DNA of 64,000 nucleotides from a virus. Positions within the stretch are counted from its first letter, which is position 1. The number at the start of each line of letters is the position of its first letter. A model generated the notes under the pieces. The model was not told the DNA's origin. It did not search any database and saw only the letters and a list, made by a program, of their open reading frames with translations. Location: IMG/VR virus record IMGVR_UViG_3300030060_001311, positions 1 through 64,000 of that record; one strand, 5' to 3'. A program made the translations under genes and the position numbers. Positions 26,125 to 35,599 of this stretch are shown in pieces.

Positions 26125-26631
26125 TTAAGCGTCAGCAAATGGTGTAACTATAGTTCCTGACCCTAAAATTATTCCCTCTACGGCATACTTAGCTGAGCCC
26201 ATAGCAGTTACTTTTACAATACTACCTGCTAGTCCTCCTTTAGTAGAACCGTTCATTGTGATAACATCGTTAGATGCACCAGAAATAAAAGTTTTACCTG
26301 TAGCGTCATCTTTACCTGTGTAAAGTCCACCTACAAACTTATCTGTGCCATCTGTTAAAATGTCCATGTCAGTTGCTGCAGTTTCTACTACAAAAAAGAA
26401 AGATGCACCTAAATTGTTTGTTTGATTAGGATCATCGTCTCTTCCTGGAGCAGTAGCAACAATACTAGGTAAAGTAAATTTACCATCTGCATCGTTAGTT
26501 GTTAAAATTTTACCTGCGTGTGAAGCTACTGTTAAAGTAGTATCCGCAGTCAAACTAACAACGTTAGCATTACCTGCTGATATAAATCCTGCTAATGATT
26601 TTACAGGACCTGAAAAGGTTGATTTTGCCAT
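26125..26631 (-). CDS. Head decoration/fibre-like protein (168 aa)
   Basis: A beta-rich, Thr/Gly/Ala-rich protein (SLTADTTLTVASHAGKILTTNDADGKFTLP) with the look of a capsid-surface or head-fibre protein. It lies directly downstream of the capsid terminator and has its own AGGAGG site, so it may be transcribed separately from the capsid gene. Confidence 0.5.
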   Translation of the reverse strand: MAKSTFSGPVKSLAGFISAGNANVVSLTADTTLTVASHAGKILTTNDADGKFTLPSIVATAPGRDDDPNQTNNLGASFFFVVETAATDMDILTDGTDKFVGGLYTGKDDATGKTFISGASNDVITMNGSTKGGLAGSIVKVTAMGSAKYAVEGIILGSGTIVTPFADA

Positions 26632-26740
26632 AATTTCCTCCTACGGAAAAAAATCTATCGTCTCGGCTTGTCTGCTAGGTCAGTCGACAGATAAGTTAAT
26701 ATACCTAGTGTTTTGATTGTATATGATTAAAAACAAAAAA

Positions 26741-26764
26741 GAAAGGGGACCGAAGTCCCCTTAA
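26741..26764 (-). terminator. Rho-independent terminator after the capsid gene
   Basis: On the minus strand an 8-bp stem (AAGGGGAC / GTCCCCTT) closes on a TTCG loop, an extra-stable tetraloop, and is followed by TTTCTTTTTTG. The same hairpin occurs again at 38801-38822. Confidence 0.8.
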
Positions 26765-26781
26765 AAATTCACGTAAATGAA

Positions 26782-27690
26782 TTAAGCTCCTGGTGAACCA
26801 AAGATTCCTCTCCAATCGCTAAAACCAAAACTATAACGTTCTCTAGCTTTGTATCTTACGTTACCAGTTTCGAAGTCTCCTTCCATACTAGTAGATACAG
26901 CTGTTCTAACGAAATGTTTAAGTCCGTTAGGAACATCAGTTTTGATAAAGAAAGCGTCGGTGTCAGTCAAATAATGATTTACAACATAGCCTTGTGGGAT
27001 CATTCCCATATTTCTAATTGCGTTAATATCATTATCTGAAGTACTTACCCTTCCTGGAGTTTCCATAAGTCTATCTGCTACGAACTGCAGTGCAGGTGGA
27101 ATAATCAGTTTAGTCGCCTGTGCGTTGACCTTTAGATTTCTTTCATCTTTGAAGTCAGCAATATCAATTAATGCTTGTTCAAGTGAAGTTTCATTAAGGT
27201 CTGCAGAGACGGTTAACTCGTTTTTTAAGTCCACATTACCAACAGTAGGGTGATCAGTTGCACAAAGCTCTTTGCCGTCACCTCCAGGAAAACTGGAGTT
27301 GAAAGCATTGTTCAAAACATTAGCTGCTTTGACTTGCTTTGTTGTTTGCATTGATCTTGCTAGAGCTCTTGTGTATCTGGAAGAAAGTGTGTCATAAAGG
27401 TTATCCTCTATGGCTTCTTCCGTCAACGCAAATGCTAAAGCTACTGTTTCATGCGTATAACGAGATGTAAACGATTCCTGTGCAGTATCATAAATGACAG
27501 CGGCTCCTTCCCCTTTTACGGGTGCTTCCCCAAATCCACTTAACATTACTTCCTCTTCAAACGCCCTTTCGGAAGTTTCAGTGTCGAAGATGTCTTCGTG
27601 TTCATTGTTGTAACGTTCATACTCAAGTCCAAAAAGAGCATGAAGTCCAGGTACAAGTTCCTTTACGAGTTGTGCTCTGTTAATTGCCAT
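26782..27690 (-). CDS. Major capsid protein candidate, Mu gpT-like (302 aa)
   Basis: The RYNNEHEDIFDTETSERAFEEEVMLSGFGEAPVKGEGAAVIYD start and the RYTHETVALAFALTEEAIEDNLYD block match the Mu gpT-like major head subunits of marine phages. It forms the icosahedral shell. It lies after scaffold-type and GroES-like genes and is followed by a strong terminator, as expected of a highly expressed capsid gene. Confidence 0.75.
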   Translation of the reverse strand: MAINRAQLVKELVPGLHALFGLEYERYNNEHEDIFDTETSERAFEEEVMLSGFGEAPVKGEGAAVIYDTAQESFTSRYTHETVALAFALTEEAIEDNLYDTLSSRYTRALARSMQTTKQVKAANVLNNAFNSSFPGGDGKELCATDHPTVGNVDLKNELTVSADLNETSLEQALIDIADFKDERNLKVNAQATKLIIPPALQFVADRLMETPGRVSTSDNDINAIRNMGMIPQGYVVNHYLTDTDAFFIKTDVPNGLKHFVRTAVSTSMEGDFETGNVRYKARERYSFGFSDWRGIFGSPGA

Positions 27691-27704
27691 GTTTTATTCT
27701 CCTA

Positions 27705-28244
27705 TTAGACTGCGAATGTGTTAGTTGGGAATGTAAAATATGCTCTAGCATTAGCTCCTATAGAGTTGCTTGGTGCTAAATTAAATCCTACACATAAAGC
27801 GACACCACTAGACGTCGTTGCAGTTACACCCTCTTTTGACCTACCAGTAGTTGTACTACCTGCGGTTGTAGAAAGAGTATATTTAGAGCCGATAAAACTT
27901 ACTGCAGGAGTTCCTGCTGTAAATTGAGCTTCGTAAACGATTCCAGGATCGCTATAGACCAAAGCTTCGGCATCTGCACCGCCTAATGTAGCAGTATCAG
28001 CTGTCCATACTTTAGAAAACGTAGGGGTTCCATCGGTTGCTGTGAAGAATACACCTGCGAATACACCTACAGGAGTACCAGTTGCTGTCCCTTGAATGAT
28101 ATAACCGCTAGATAAATTAACAACATCACCTGAAAAGATAGATGCGTTAGTTCCACTTGCAATTCTCATTCTCGAAGGACGAATGGTACCACCATACATG
28201 TGATAAGCGGGAGTAAACCCTGTTGGTGCGTTTGTATTTGCCAT
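27705..28244 (-). CDS. Capsid decoration protein candidate (179 aa)
   Basis: A beta-rich, Gly/Thr/Ala-rich protein (TGFTPAYHMYGG, RMRIASGTNASIFSGDVVNLSSG) between the capsid and scaffold genes. This position and composition fit a head decoration protein. No catalytic motif is visible. Confidence 0.55.
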   Translation of the reverse strand: MANTNAPTGFTPAYHMYGGTIRPSRMRIASGTNASIFSGDVVNLSSGYIIQGTATGTPVGVFAGVFFTATDGTPTFSKVWTADTATLGGADAEALVYSDPGIVYEAQFTAGTPAVSFIGSKYTLSTTAGSTTTGRSKEGVTATTSSGVALCVGFNLAPSNSIGANARAYFTFPTNTFAV

Positions 28245-28278
28245 GATTATTTATCTCCTATTAAATACAAAGTTAATA

Positions 28279-28773
28279 TTATTCGTCGGAATTTTTCCTA
28301 CTACCAAATTGAACCTTAGAAGACCTTTGGATATCGCTATCTTTTATAGGCATTCTAGGGTCACTTTCTCGCATATAGTTCTGATCAACTGCTCTTTGTG
28401 CAGAATCTGCTTGATTTTGAAAATAAGCAGTCCGTTCTTCTGCAGTTTCTTCTGGAACTTTTGCGAGAATCAATCCTCCGACTCCGATTACTCCAGTGTT
28501 GCTACCACTATCAATAGTAGGGGCTTCGAATTCAGGATAATCTTCTGCTCTCACAGGTTCATATCCTTCTCTAATACGTTTAGACATATTAGATTTATCG
28601 TCTTGCCCTCTAGTAGCTTCACGAATCCACCTGAATTGATATCCAGGAGGAGCTTTGGGTGCGTCTAACATAGACGGGGGAGCCCAAGGGGTTCTGCGAG
28701 TTTGAGAGGCTCGTGTCTCTGCAGATCGTGAGTTACGATCAGTATTGACTTCTGTTTTAATTTCTTCTGTCAT
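28279..28773 (-). CDS. Conserved head-region protein (164 aa)
   Basis: I start at ATG 28771-28773, which has AAGGAG 6 bases upstream and follows the scaffold stop by 1 base; a longer frame begins 27 bases earlier without a site. The PPGYQFRWIREATRGQDDKSNMSKRIREGYEPVRAEDYPE block is one I recall from many marine phages beside scaffold genes. The function is unknown. Confidence 0.55.
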   Translation of the reverse strand: MTEEIKTEVNTDRNSRSAETRASQTRRTPWAPPSMLDAPKAPPGYQFRWIREATRGQDDKSNMSKRIREGYEPVRAEDYPEFEAPTIDSGSNTGVIGVGGLILAKVPEETAEERTAYFQNQADSAQRAVDQNYMRESDPRMPIKDSDIQRSSKVQFGSRKNSDE

Positions 28774-28774
28774 T

Positions 28775-29674
28775 TTATACTCCTTCAATATGCTTTGCAT
28801 ATTCTTCTAGCGGTACATTTAGTCTTTTAGCTATCGCTACTTGACTAGGTGTAAGCTTAATTTTGCGTGATGATTTTTTACCACTAGCCCCTCGGCTAGA
28901 AGCAGCAACCTGTTGCACGGGGGCAGATTGCTCGTTAGAAAACTTGTGTGGGAAATTTTCAGCCATACGTTTATCGACTTCAGCATAATAATTATCAGAA
29001 GTTGGATCGACTCCTTCTTCTACTAATTCTTTATGTATGCCAAATGCTGCAAACGTCATAGCTTGATCATCTCCAAACCATTTATTCTTTTCAGCCCATG
29101 CTTCAGCTTTTGGATCTGGTCCTGCAGCTTGTTCTGGCTGTAAAGTTGGTTGATAAGGCTCAACAGGAACTTCTTCCTCTTTAGTCTTATCTTTAATTTG
29201 TTGTTGTGCAGAGAGTCTTCTAAGATTTTCTGCCTCAGCGGTAGCACGAGAAAGTACCGTAGTTGCTTCAACCACTGCTTCACTATCTCCTGCTTCTTGT
29301 GCATCTTTTAAAAGTCTCTTTGCTACTTCAATTTCAGATTGTACTCTATTATCGTACTCTTTGAAAAGCGAAGTATCAGAATTTTTTAATTTTTCTTTTA
29401 AATTAGTTGCTGTCTGATTTACGCTTTGTGCATAATTAACAGCTTCATCTCGCTGTCTTTCTGCCTCTCGCATCTTATAAGTTAATTTATCAATACGTTT
29501 TTGTACTGAATCACTTATTTGATCTAACTCATCTTTTTCAGATGGTTTTTCTTCTACTGTTTCAGCTTCTGCTTCTAATTCTTGTATAATTGAATTATCT
29601 ACATCAGCTTCGTGAATATCGACTTCTCCCTCAGGAAGTTCTAATTCTATTTTTTCGGCTTCGTTATTTTGCAT
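28775..29674 (-). CDS. Scaffolding protein candidate (299 aa)
   Basis: The first 60 residues are very acidic. Residues about 50-150 are a long charged coiled-coil stretch. The C-terminus is basic (SGKKSSRKIKL), as in scaffold proteins that bind the coat through a positively charged end. It lies between the GroES-like and capsid genes. The call rests on composition and position. Confidence 0.6.
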   Translation of the reverse strand: MQNNEAEKIELELPEGEVDIHEADVDNSIIQELEAEAETVEEKPSEKDELDQISDSVQKRIDKLTYKMREAERQRDEAVNYAQSVNQTATNLKEKLKNSDTSLFKEYDNRVQSEIEVAKRLLKDAQEAGDSEAVVEATTVLSRATAEAENLRRLSAQQQIKDKTKEEEVPVEPYQPTLQPEQAAGPDPKAEAWAEKNKWFGDDQAMTFAAFGIHKELVEEGVDPTSDNYYAEVDKRMAENFPHKFSNEQSAPVQQVAASSRGASGKKSSRKIKLTPSQVAIAKRLNVPLEEYAKHIEGV

Positions 29675-29692
29675 GAGTCCTCCTCAAGTTTG

Positions 29693-30139
29693 TTATGATA
29701 AAATTGCTTCTGGGTCATCAATACACGCTAAGATTTCGTCATCATTTAAAAGACGCATATCGCCACCTTCTATTTGAAAACGAGCTCCTGCATATCGACC
29801 AAAGATAACCCAATCACCTTCTTTACACCAAGGTCCTTCAGGAAACTTATTTGGATCACTATACGCATCAGGTCCTGTAGAAACTACATAACCAACAACA
29901 GTTGATAATCTTTCTTTATCAACAGTTTGTTTTGCTAAATGAATTCCACCTTTAGTAACCGAAGATTGTGTAAAAGGTAATATTAAAATTCGATACCCCG
30001 TTGGACGTGGTAACGAACTTGCATGAGAATCTAAATTTTCAGGAGTAATTACAGGTTCAGCTTTTTCTGCCTTTGCTATATTACTACCAAAATTATCGAC
30101 TCTATCTGGAACAGCTGTTTTTTCGACATTTCTAGTCAT
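29693..30139 (-). CDS. GroES/Cpn10-like co-chaperonin (148 aa)
   Basis: I use the ATG at 30137-30139: GGAGG lies 6-7 bases before it but directly abuts the earlier ATG at 30145. Residues about 45-148 align by eye with Cpn10: GYRILILPF, KGGIHLAK, TVVGYVVSTGPDAY, CKEGDWVIFGRYAG and MRLLNDDEILACI. The N-terminal ~45 residues are an extension, absent from bacterial GroES. Like T4 gp31 it would cap host GroEL for capsid folding, consistent with its place next to the capsid genes. Confidence 0.8.
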   Translation of the reverse strand: MTRNVEKTAVPDRVDNFGSNIAKAEKAEPVITPENLDSHASSLPRPTGYRILILPFTQSSVTKGGIHLAKQTVDKERLSTVVGYVVSTGPDAYSDPNKFPEGPWCKEGDWVIFGRYAGARFQIEGGDMRLLNDDEILACIDDPEAILS

Positions 30140-30329
30140 TTGCATCCTCCATATTAGAATGTAAGGTTTGAATTTCCTGTTCAGCGAAACTCAACCCTGC
30201 TATTTCACCGACTATCCTTTGGTATTGATCAAAATTTTCAATACTTCCAGCAGCCAACGTTTGCGTAAGAGCTTCTTTTCTCTCACGATATTTACGAAGC
30301 AAATGCTCCGTTGCTAAGATATGATCCAT
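30132..30329 (-). CDS. Small helical head-region protein (65 aa)
   Basis: A charged two-helix protein (EHLLRKYRERKEALTQTLAAG) overlapping the GroES-like gene. No family recognised. Confidence 0.45.
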   Translation of the reverse strand: MDHILATEHLLRKYRERKEALTQTLAAGSIENFDQYQRIVGEIAGLSFAEQEIQTLHSNMEDAND

Positions 30330-30332
30330 TAA

Positions 30333-30545
30333 TTACTTAATGTAGTTATACCAAAGAAGTCCTTTTGTTTGTCCGTAAGCAGCCTTAACTTTAGACTCTT
30401 TACCGACAACTTTACCGTTTGCGTCTGTATTCACTTCACCAGCAGCAACAGTCTGTGTTTTAGTAGTGTCAACCATTGCTGGTTCACTAGGTGCAGCTCT
30501 GTTTACTTTTTTAGAAGGAGACGGGTAATCTCTATTTCTATGCAT
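30333..30545 (-). CDS. Small basic head-region protein (70 aa)
   Basis: A Lys/Thr-rich protein with NRAAPSEPAMVDTTKTQ and a GLLWYNYIK end, directly downstream of the portal gene. It could be a head accessory or scaffold fragment. Function unknown. Confidence 0.45.
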   Translation of the reverse strand: MHRNRDYPSPSKKVNRAAPSEPAMVDTTKTQTVAAGEVNTDANGKVVGKESKVKAAYGQTKGLLWYNYIK

Positions 30546-30546
30546 A

Positions 30547-32973
30547 TTATTCTCCGTTTTGTTTTCGAGTTTCTCGAACTGTTTTAACTAATTCCGTATA
30601 GTTCTTTTCTGCATCAACTTTAGCTCTTTGCTCTAGTTCTTGCAATTCTATTGCGGCTCTAGTATCTTGTACACGTAAATCAGCTTCAATTTTTTCGCGT
30701 TTAATCTGTGCATCTAGTTCAGCTTTCATTGCAGCTAATTGTGCATCTCTTTGATCATCGCCTTCTTTTTGCATCAACTGTTCTCTTTCAAGCTGTAATT
30801 GCTGTTCAAACATTTGTCTTTGTGGATCTGGTGTTTGCATCGCTGCTGCCATTGCTTGTGCTTGACCTGTTACTTGTTGTGTTGCCGCTTGTGCCATCAA
30901 CGCAATCTCGTTCATCATTTCAGGCGGCATTTGTCCTGTTTGTATTTCTGGTAACGGTTGTCCCATTGCTTGTTCTATTTGTATTCTATATAACATAGCT
31001 TGGTGTTCTTGTATGTTTGCACCTATTGCTTGTTGAGCTACAGGATTTTGTTGCACCATTGGATTTTGCATAAATGCACTATGTGCGGCTATATAAGCTT
31101 CATGATTTTGAAACTCGTAAGCTCTTATTGGCGTACCTGTTAAAACTGCTTGTTGTTCACTAATAGGATCGCGTGGGGGTACTTCTTGTTCAGGTGGAAG
31201 TAGTGCATCAATATCTTTTATATTTAATGCGATATACATTTTCTTATATGACTCACGTAAATCATGTAATTGTGGTGCTGATTGTGCCATTTGCAACTGA
31301 GTTTGAGCTAATGTGATTCTTTGCGTCATACTAAAGATATTCGGGTCAGAAACAGGAATAACGTCTACAGAACCATCGAAATCTTGTTTAAATACGTTTT
31401 CTGAAGCACCTTGTACTTGATAAGGGTATTCAGGTGGTAAAAACTCACCAAATACTCTTTTTAATATTTTAAATTCACATCTTTGTGCATAATGTAATCT
31501 TTTATGGATTGCGGACATAACTCGTTGTCCTTTTTCCATTAATGCTACGGTTGTACCTACAGGAGCTTCAGAATTACCATCGCCTGTTGGATCTTCTACT
31601 GTTGCTGCAAATCTTTTTCCTGAATCAACTAAAGCACCTAATAAAGTAGCTAATGTACCACTTGGTTCTTTGTAGGGTAGTGGTAAAAACGCATCTTGTA
31701 GTCTACCTCCAGGAGCATCGACATCACGCCACTCTCCAGGTTGTAACGGATCATCATGACGCTGTATATTTAGTCCTCGTGATTTAAATCCTGCTGGTAA
31801 ATTAGAAAGCGTACCTGCATCAATCAACTGACGTAAAATTGAAGTTACTGATTTAGTTAAACCGCCCATCATATGAATTAAACCAAAACCATAAAAACCT
31901 AATCCTGGAAGAAATTTATAATGTGTAAAATATTCAATCTTTTTACGCATTGGATCGTTTTGATCGTAGTTAGGTCGGATAGCTAATACTTTATTATTAT
32001 CTTTACAAATAGTAACAATATAAGGTAACGCTAATCCTGTTTCTTCACCGTTAGCGTCTACATCTTCGAACCCTTCAAGGTCTAAATTGACATGCATTTC
32101 TAATAAAGTAAATTCTTCGTCGCTTATTGTTCTAGTTAAGCCTTGAAGTTCATCAATTTTATCATCTACCTCTGTTAAATCAAGATTACTTGCTGGAGAC
32201 ATCATTTCAGTGTCTTTATAAAACCCAGAAAGTTGTAATTTACGTAATTCGTTCTCATTCATATGAATAACGTGAGTAATTCTAGGTGCAGTAAGTAAAT
32301 CTACTGCGTAATACGGCACAACAAGGTGTTCTGACTTAACAAAACGTGCAACTGCACGTCCTAACGCAGGATCATAGTAAACTTTTTTGAAAGCGGAGCC
32401 AGAAAGCGGTAAATAAAAAAGTAATTGATCCATTTCAGGGTCATATTCTTCCATTTTGTAAGTAATTTGGTAATTCATGAAGTTTTTTACCCGATTTGCC
32501 TTTTCCATCTTAGCATTATCGGTAATTCCTAAAACTTCTGTATCTACAGGTCCACCTGCAGGTAACATTTCTTTATAAGCTTGAGCTTGGAACTGAGTTA
32601 CTGCTTCTGCAAGGATCGGATGGTGTACTCCTGAGGCTCCAACGAAAGGTTGTGATCTAGAATCAGAACTAATTCCTAATAATTCTAAACCTTCACTGTA
32701 TGTTTGAAACCAATCATCTCTAGAATCTAAATCTTCTTCGTAAGATGCAACTAATTCTGAGGCTATTGTGTTTAATTCACGGTCATCTAAAACTTCTGCT
32801 AAGTTTTCACCAAACTTAGAAGGCATTTCTTCTTCCATCTCGCTACCGCGAACTATAGAACCGTCAGGTTGAACAAAAAGTTCAGTTTCTTCCTCGGGTT
32901 GTTGTACTATTTCCAGCTCGATTGGGTCTTCAGAACCAGAACGCATAGGAATTGCTTGTTTTTCAATAGCCAT
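30547..32973 (-). CDS. Portal protein, P22-like (808 aa)
   Basis: The SRSQPFVGASGVHHPILAEAVTQFQAQAYKEMLP block, the LPLSGSAFKKVYYD block and the later TTVALMEKGQRVMSAIHKRLHYAQR helix match large P22-type portals. The C-terminal ~200 residues are Gln/Ala-rich coiled coil, like the barrel end of such portals. It forms the dodecameric DNA gate at the capsid vertex. It is next to the large terminase, its motor partner. Confidence 0.85.
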   Translation of the reverse strand: MAIEKQAIPMRSGSEDPIELEIVQQPEEETELFVQPDGSIVRGSEMEEEMPSKFGENLAEVLDDRELNTIASELVASYEEDLDSRDDWFQTYSEGLELLGISSDSRSQPFVGASGVHHPILAEAVTQFQAQAYKEMLPAGGPVDTEVLGITDNAKMEKANRVKNFMNYQITYKMEEYDPEMDQLLFYLPLSGSAFKKVYYDPALGRAVARFVKSEHLVVPYYAVDLLTAPRITHVIHMNENELRKLQLSGFYKDTEMMSPASNLDLTEVDDKIDELQGLTRTISDEEFTLLEMHVNLDLEGFEDVDANGEETGLALPYIVTICKDNNKVLAIRPNYDQNDPMRKKIEYFTHYKFLPGLGFYGFGLIHMMGGLTKSVTSILRQLIDAGTLSNLPAGFKSRGLNIQRHDDPLQPGEWRDVDAPGGRLQDAFLPLPYKEPSGTLATLLGALVDSGKRFAATVEDPTGDGNSEAPVGTTVALMEKGQRVMSAIHKRLHYAQRCEFKILKRVFGEFLPPEYPYQVQGASENVFKQDFDGSVDVIPVSDPNIFSMTQRITLAQTQLQMAQSAPQLHDLRESYKKMYIALNIKDIDALLPPEQEVPPRDPISEQQAVLTGTPIRAYEFQNHEAYIAAHSAFMQNPMVQQNPVAQQAIGANIQEHQAMLYRIQIEQAMGQPLPEIQTGQMPPEMMNEIALMAQAATQQVTGQAQAMAAAMQTPDPQRQMFEQQLQLEREQLMQKEGDDQRDAQLAAMKAELDAQIKREKIEADLRVQDTRAAIELQELEQRAKVDAEKNYTELVKTVRETRKQNGE

Positions 32974-32999
32974 GGTTGTACATCATAGTATGATTTTCC

Positions 33000-34526
33000 T
33001 TAATAATAAACCCTTTCTCCATGATAGGGTTCTTCTTCCTCAAAATAATCGCTAGAAAGCGTTAAAAAACCACCTTCTCTGAATCTAGCAAGGGCTAAAG
33101 TAGTAGCATCGACTAAGTCATCGTTTTCGCCGTTAGGAAAATCAGAAACTTCGTCCATTAATTCTTCGCCCCATCTATTATCGGGGACCCATACTCTTCC
33201 ATCTTGAAAAATAGGGGAAACAGAATTTAATCTAGCTATTTTATCTTGTCCTTTTCCAGGAGAAAAAGTGTTTACAGGTATGCCCATTCTACGTAATTCT
33301 TGTACTAGTGGTAAACCACTAGCTTTTGCTTCAATAATTACTGTATCTGGATCCCAATAATCATATAAACGTAAAGCTTCAGCTTTTAATTCAGGAAAAT
33401 CGTAACGTTCTTTTACACAATCAATCAAAATTAAATGAGCTTCGTTGCCGTGATAGTATTCTTCGCCTATTTTACCTTCAGGATAAAAAACTCCCCACGT
33501 TGTTATTGCAGTATAGTCAGCTCTTTCTGATTTTAAAAACGCTGTATCAAAACTTTGTATCAAATAATCGCATTGCGGAGGTTTTTCTTCGTCCCAAACC
33601 ATAAACCAGTCTTTAGGTATAATCGAAATACCTTCACCTGTGGGTCTTTGCATATATTGAGCCGCCCATTTTCCTGGACTAACTGATGCTTTTATACTTT
33701 CGAGTTCTTCTAATTTCCAAAAATTATCCCATAACGGTTTACCGCTTGGTAATATTGCAGGAAACTCAATAACTTCCCATTGGTCTGCTCCAGGATCTTG
33801 TGCCATTTTCTTAATTAATCGTCCTGTAAGATCTTTTTTATTCCAACGGGTCATCACAATAACGATCGCACCTCCAGGCTGTAACCTTTGTCGTGGACCT
33901 GCCATAAACCATTCATAAGCTTCGTCCATGGCTTTATCGGACATAGCGTCTTGTTCTGAATGTGGATCGTCAATAATAAATAAATCCGCACCTCTTCCTG
34001 CTAATGCACCACCAATACCTGCTGCGTAATATTCACCGCCTTTATTTGTTAACCATTTACCTGCAGAACGGCTATCTGCTTTTAGCTCTGTTTCAGGAAA
34101 TAAAGCTGCGTATTCTTCGCCGTCAATTAAATCCCTAACTTTACGACCGAAGTTCACTGCAAGGTCAGCGGTATGGGTTGCTTCTATAATTTTTAATTTA
34201 GGATTTTTACCTAAAAGATACGCAGGGAACAAATGTGATGCAAACTCAGATTTAGTATGACGAGGTGGCATATTAATAATTAAACGTTTGAGTTTACCTG
34301 TAGCGATATCATCAAAAGCTTTTGCCATTTTAACGTGATGATCGCCGTTTATAAATTCAAGCCAAATAGATTTAACAAAATCTAAAAACGTACCCGTAGC
34401 TTTTTCTTGGAATTCACGTTTTTCTAATTCTTCTAAAAGAATAGTAAATTCTTTAGCTTCTGCTTTAGATAAATGGGAAACATCTATTTCCCGTAAAGCT
34501 GCTAACTTATTTGCGTTAGATGTCAT
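33000..34526 (-). CDS. terL: Terminase large subunit (508 aa)
   Basis: The ATPase half has a Walker A variant (MPPRHTKSE, residues 86-94) and Walker B (LFIIDDPH, 182-189), then VMTRWNKKDLTGRL as coupling motif. The nuclease half has FDTAF near 330 and a DDLVDA acidic block near 470. It cuts concatemers and pumps DNA through the portal. The portal lies downstream; the small subunit is at 39266-39796, separated by 4.7 kb. Confidence 0.9.
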   Translation of the reverse strand: MTSNANKLAALREIDVSHLSKAEAKEFTILLEELEKREFQEKATGTFLDFVKSIWLEFINGDHHVKMAKAFDDIATGKLKRLIINMPPRHTKSEFASHLFPAYLLGKNPKLKIIEATHTADLAVNFGRKVRDLIDGEEYAALFPETELKADSRSAGKWLTNKGGEYYAAGIGGALAGRGADLFIIDDPHSEQDAMSDKAMDEAYEWFMAGPRQRLQPGGAIVIVMTRWNKKDLTGRLIKKMAQDPGADQWEVIEFPAILPSGKPLWDNFWKLEELESIKASVSPGKWAAQYMQRPTGEGISIIPKDWFMVWDEEKPPQCDYLIQSFDTAFLKSERADYTAITTWGVFYPEGKIGEEYYHGNEAHLILIDCVKERYDFPELKAEALRLYDYWDPDTVIIEAKASGLPLVQELRRMGIPVNTFSPGKGQDKIARLNSVSPIFQDGRVWVPDNRWGEELMDEVSDFPNGENDDLVDATTLALARFREGGFLTLSSDYFEEEEPYHGERVYY

Positions 34527-35599
34527 TTATTAAAGTTTAGATAAGCTCGTATAAAATCATCAAGTTGATCAGCAGGTATTTCTCCTGTAATATTTAAAGC
34601 TTCAGGGTTTAAAGCTAAAACCGTTTCTCCTTCGCCTTTAAAATTTCTAGGTGGAAACAATATAGAATCGTAATCTTTTTTGATTAGTTGATTAGCTATG
34701 TCTTCAGAAAATTGTGCAGGTGTTTTATTTACACTTCCTGCTCCGCCTTCTAACATCGTATCTAATTGATATTGCATTCGTCTAAGCGGCATATTAGTTC
34801 GGATTGCATCCCTATTTGGTCTTTTTGTGTCTCTACTTGGTCTAGATATATACTGCAACATATCATCTAACGAACCTCGAACGTCAGAAGGCATATTTTC
34901 TATATCTAAAGTTCTATTAAAATTAGGGGTGATTCTATACGCAGAACCTTTTTCAGAAAATGATTTAAGTCTAGGATCAGCAGGATTTACAACAGAATAA
35001 ATACCTCCTGAAGAAGGATAACGTTGTCCTGTTTTAAGATGTCCTGGATGATTTAATTCTTTAGGTAATTTTAAAGATCCAAGACCTTTTTCAATACCTG
35101 TTACAGGGCTACCGTGAAAAATACTTATCGTACTTAGTTCTGCGGCTTTTCGTTCTCCTGGATCTTTGATATTACTAATAGCTTTATCACGTTTACTTGT
35201 TAACGTTTTAATTTCGCGTTCTATTTTATTTGCAGCATTGACAGCAAACTGTCCGTCGCCACCGTCTGCATTACGCATTTCTCTTCTGTAATCAAATCTA
35301 AGTTTTTTAATTTGATCGTTTAATTTAGCGACTGCAGGAATAACCGCCATTTTTAATCCTGCTCCCGTAGGTCCAAGGAGGTCTAAATACGATAAAGCCT
35401 CACCGAATTTATCACCACGACGTTTAGCTAGTTCGGTAGAAATTCCAGGAATAAATTCAGATATACCACGAAGGGCTTTTTTCAACGGATCACCGCCTGA
35501 AACTTGTTGGGCTGTTAGATCACCTTGAATATAATCAAGGTATCGATCCATCAAACTTTGGTTTTCTATAGGTGCTGCGATGGATTCAGGGGTAGCCAT
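34523..35599 (-). CDS. ADP-ribosyltransferase-like protein (358 aa)
   Basis: Residues 1-150 are helical with a short hydrophobic stretch (about 70-90). From about 157 the sequence resembles H-Y-E type ARTs of phage and polymorphic-toxin origin: IFHGSP with His162, GGIYSVV at 198-204, SAYRI with Tyr221, and DYDSILF...GEGETVLALNPEALNI at 309-336 with candidate Glu323 or Glu325. If right, it would transfer ADP-ribose from NAD to a host or phage target. The gene overlaps the terminase start by 4 bases. The call is motif-based and uncertain. Confidence 0.4.
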   Translation of the reverse strand: MATPESIAAPIENQSLMDRYLDYIQGDLTAQQVSGGDPLKKALRGISEFIPGISTELAKRRGDKFGEALSYLDLLGPTGAGLKMAVIPAVAKLNDQIKKLRFDYRREMRNADGGDGQFAVNAANKIEREIKTLTSKRDKAISNIKDPGERKAAELSTISIFHGSPVTGIEKGLGSLKLPKELNHPGHLKTGQRYPSSGGIYSVVNPADPRLKSFSEKGSAYRITPNFNRTLDIENMPSDVRGSLDDMLQYISRPSRDTKRPNRDAIRTNMPLRRMQYQLDTMLEGGAGSVNKTPAQFSEDIANQLIKKDYDSILFPPRNFKGEGETVLALNPEALNITGEIPADQLDDFIRAYLNFNK

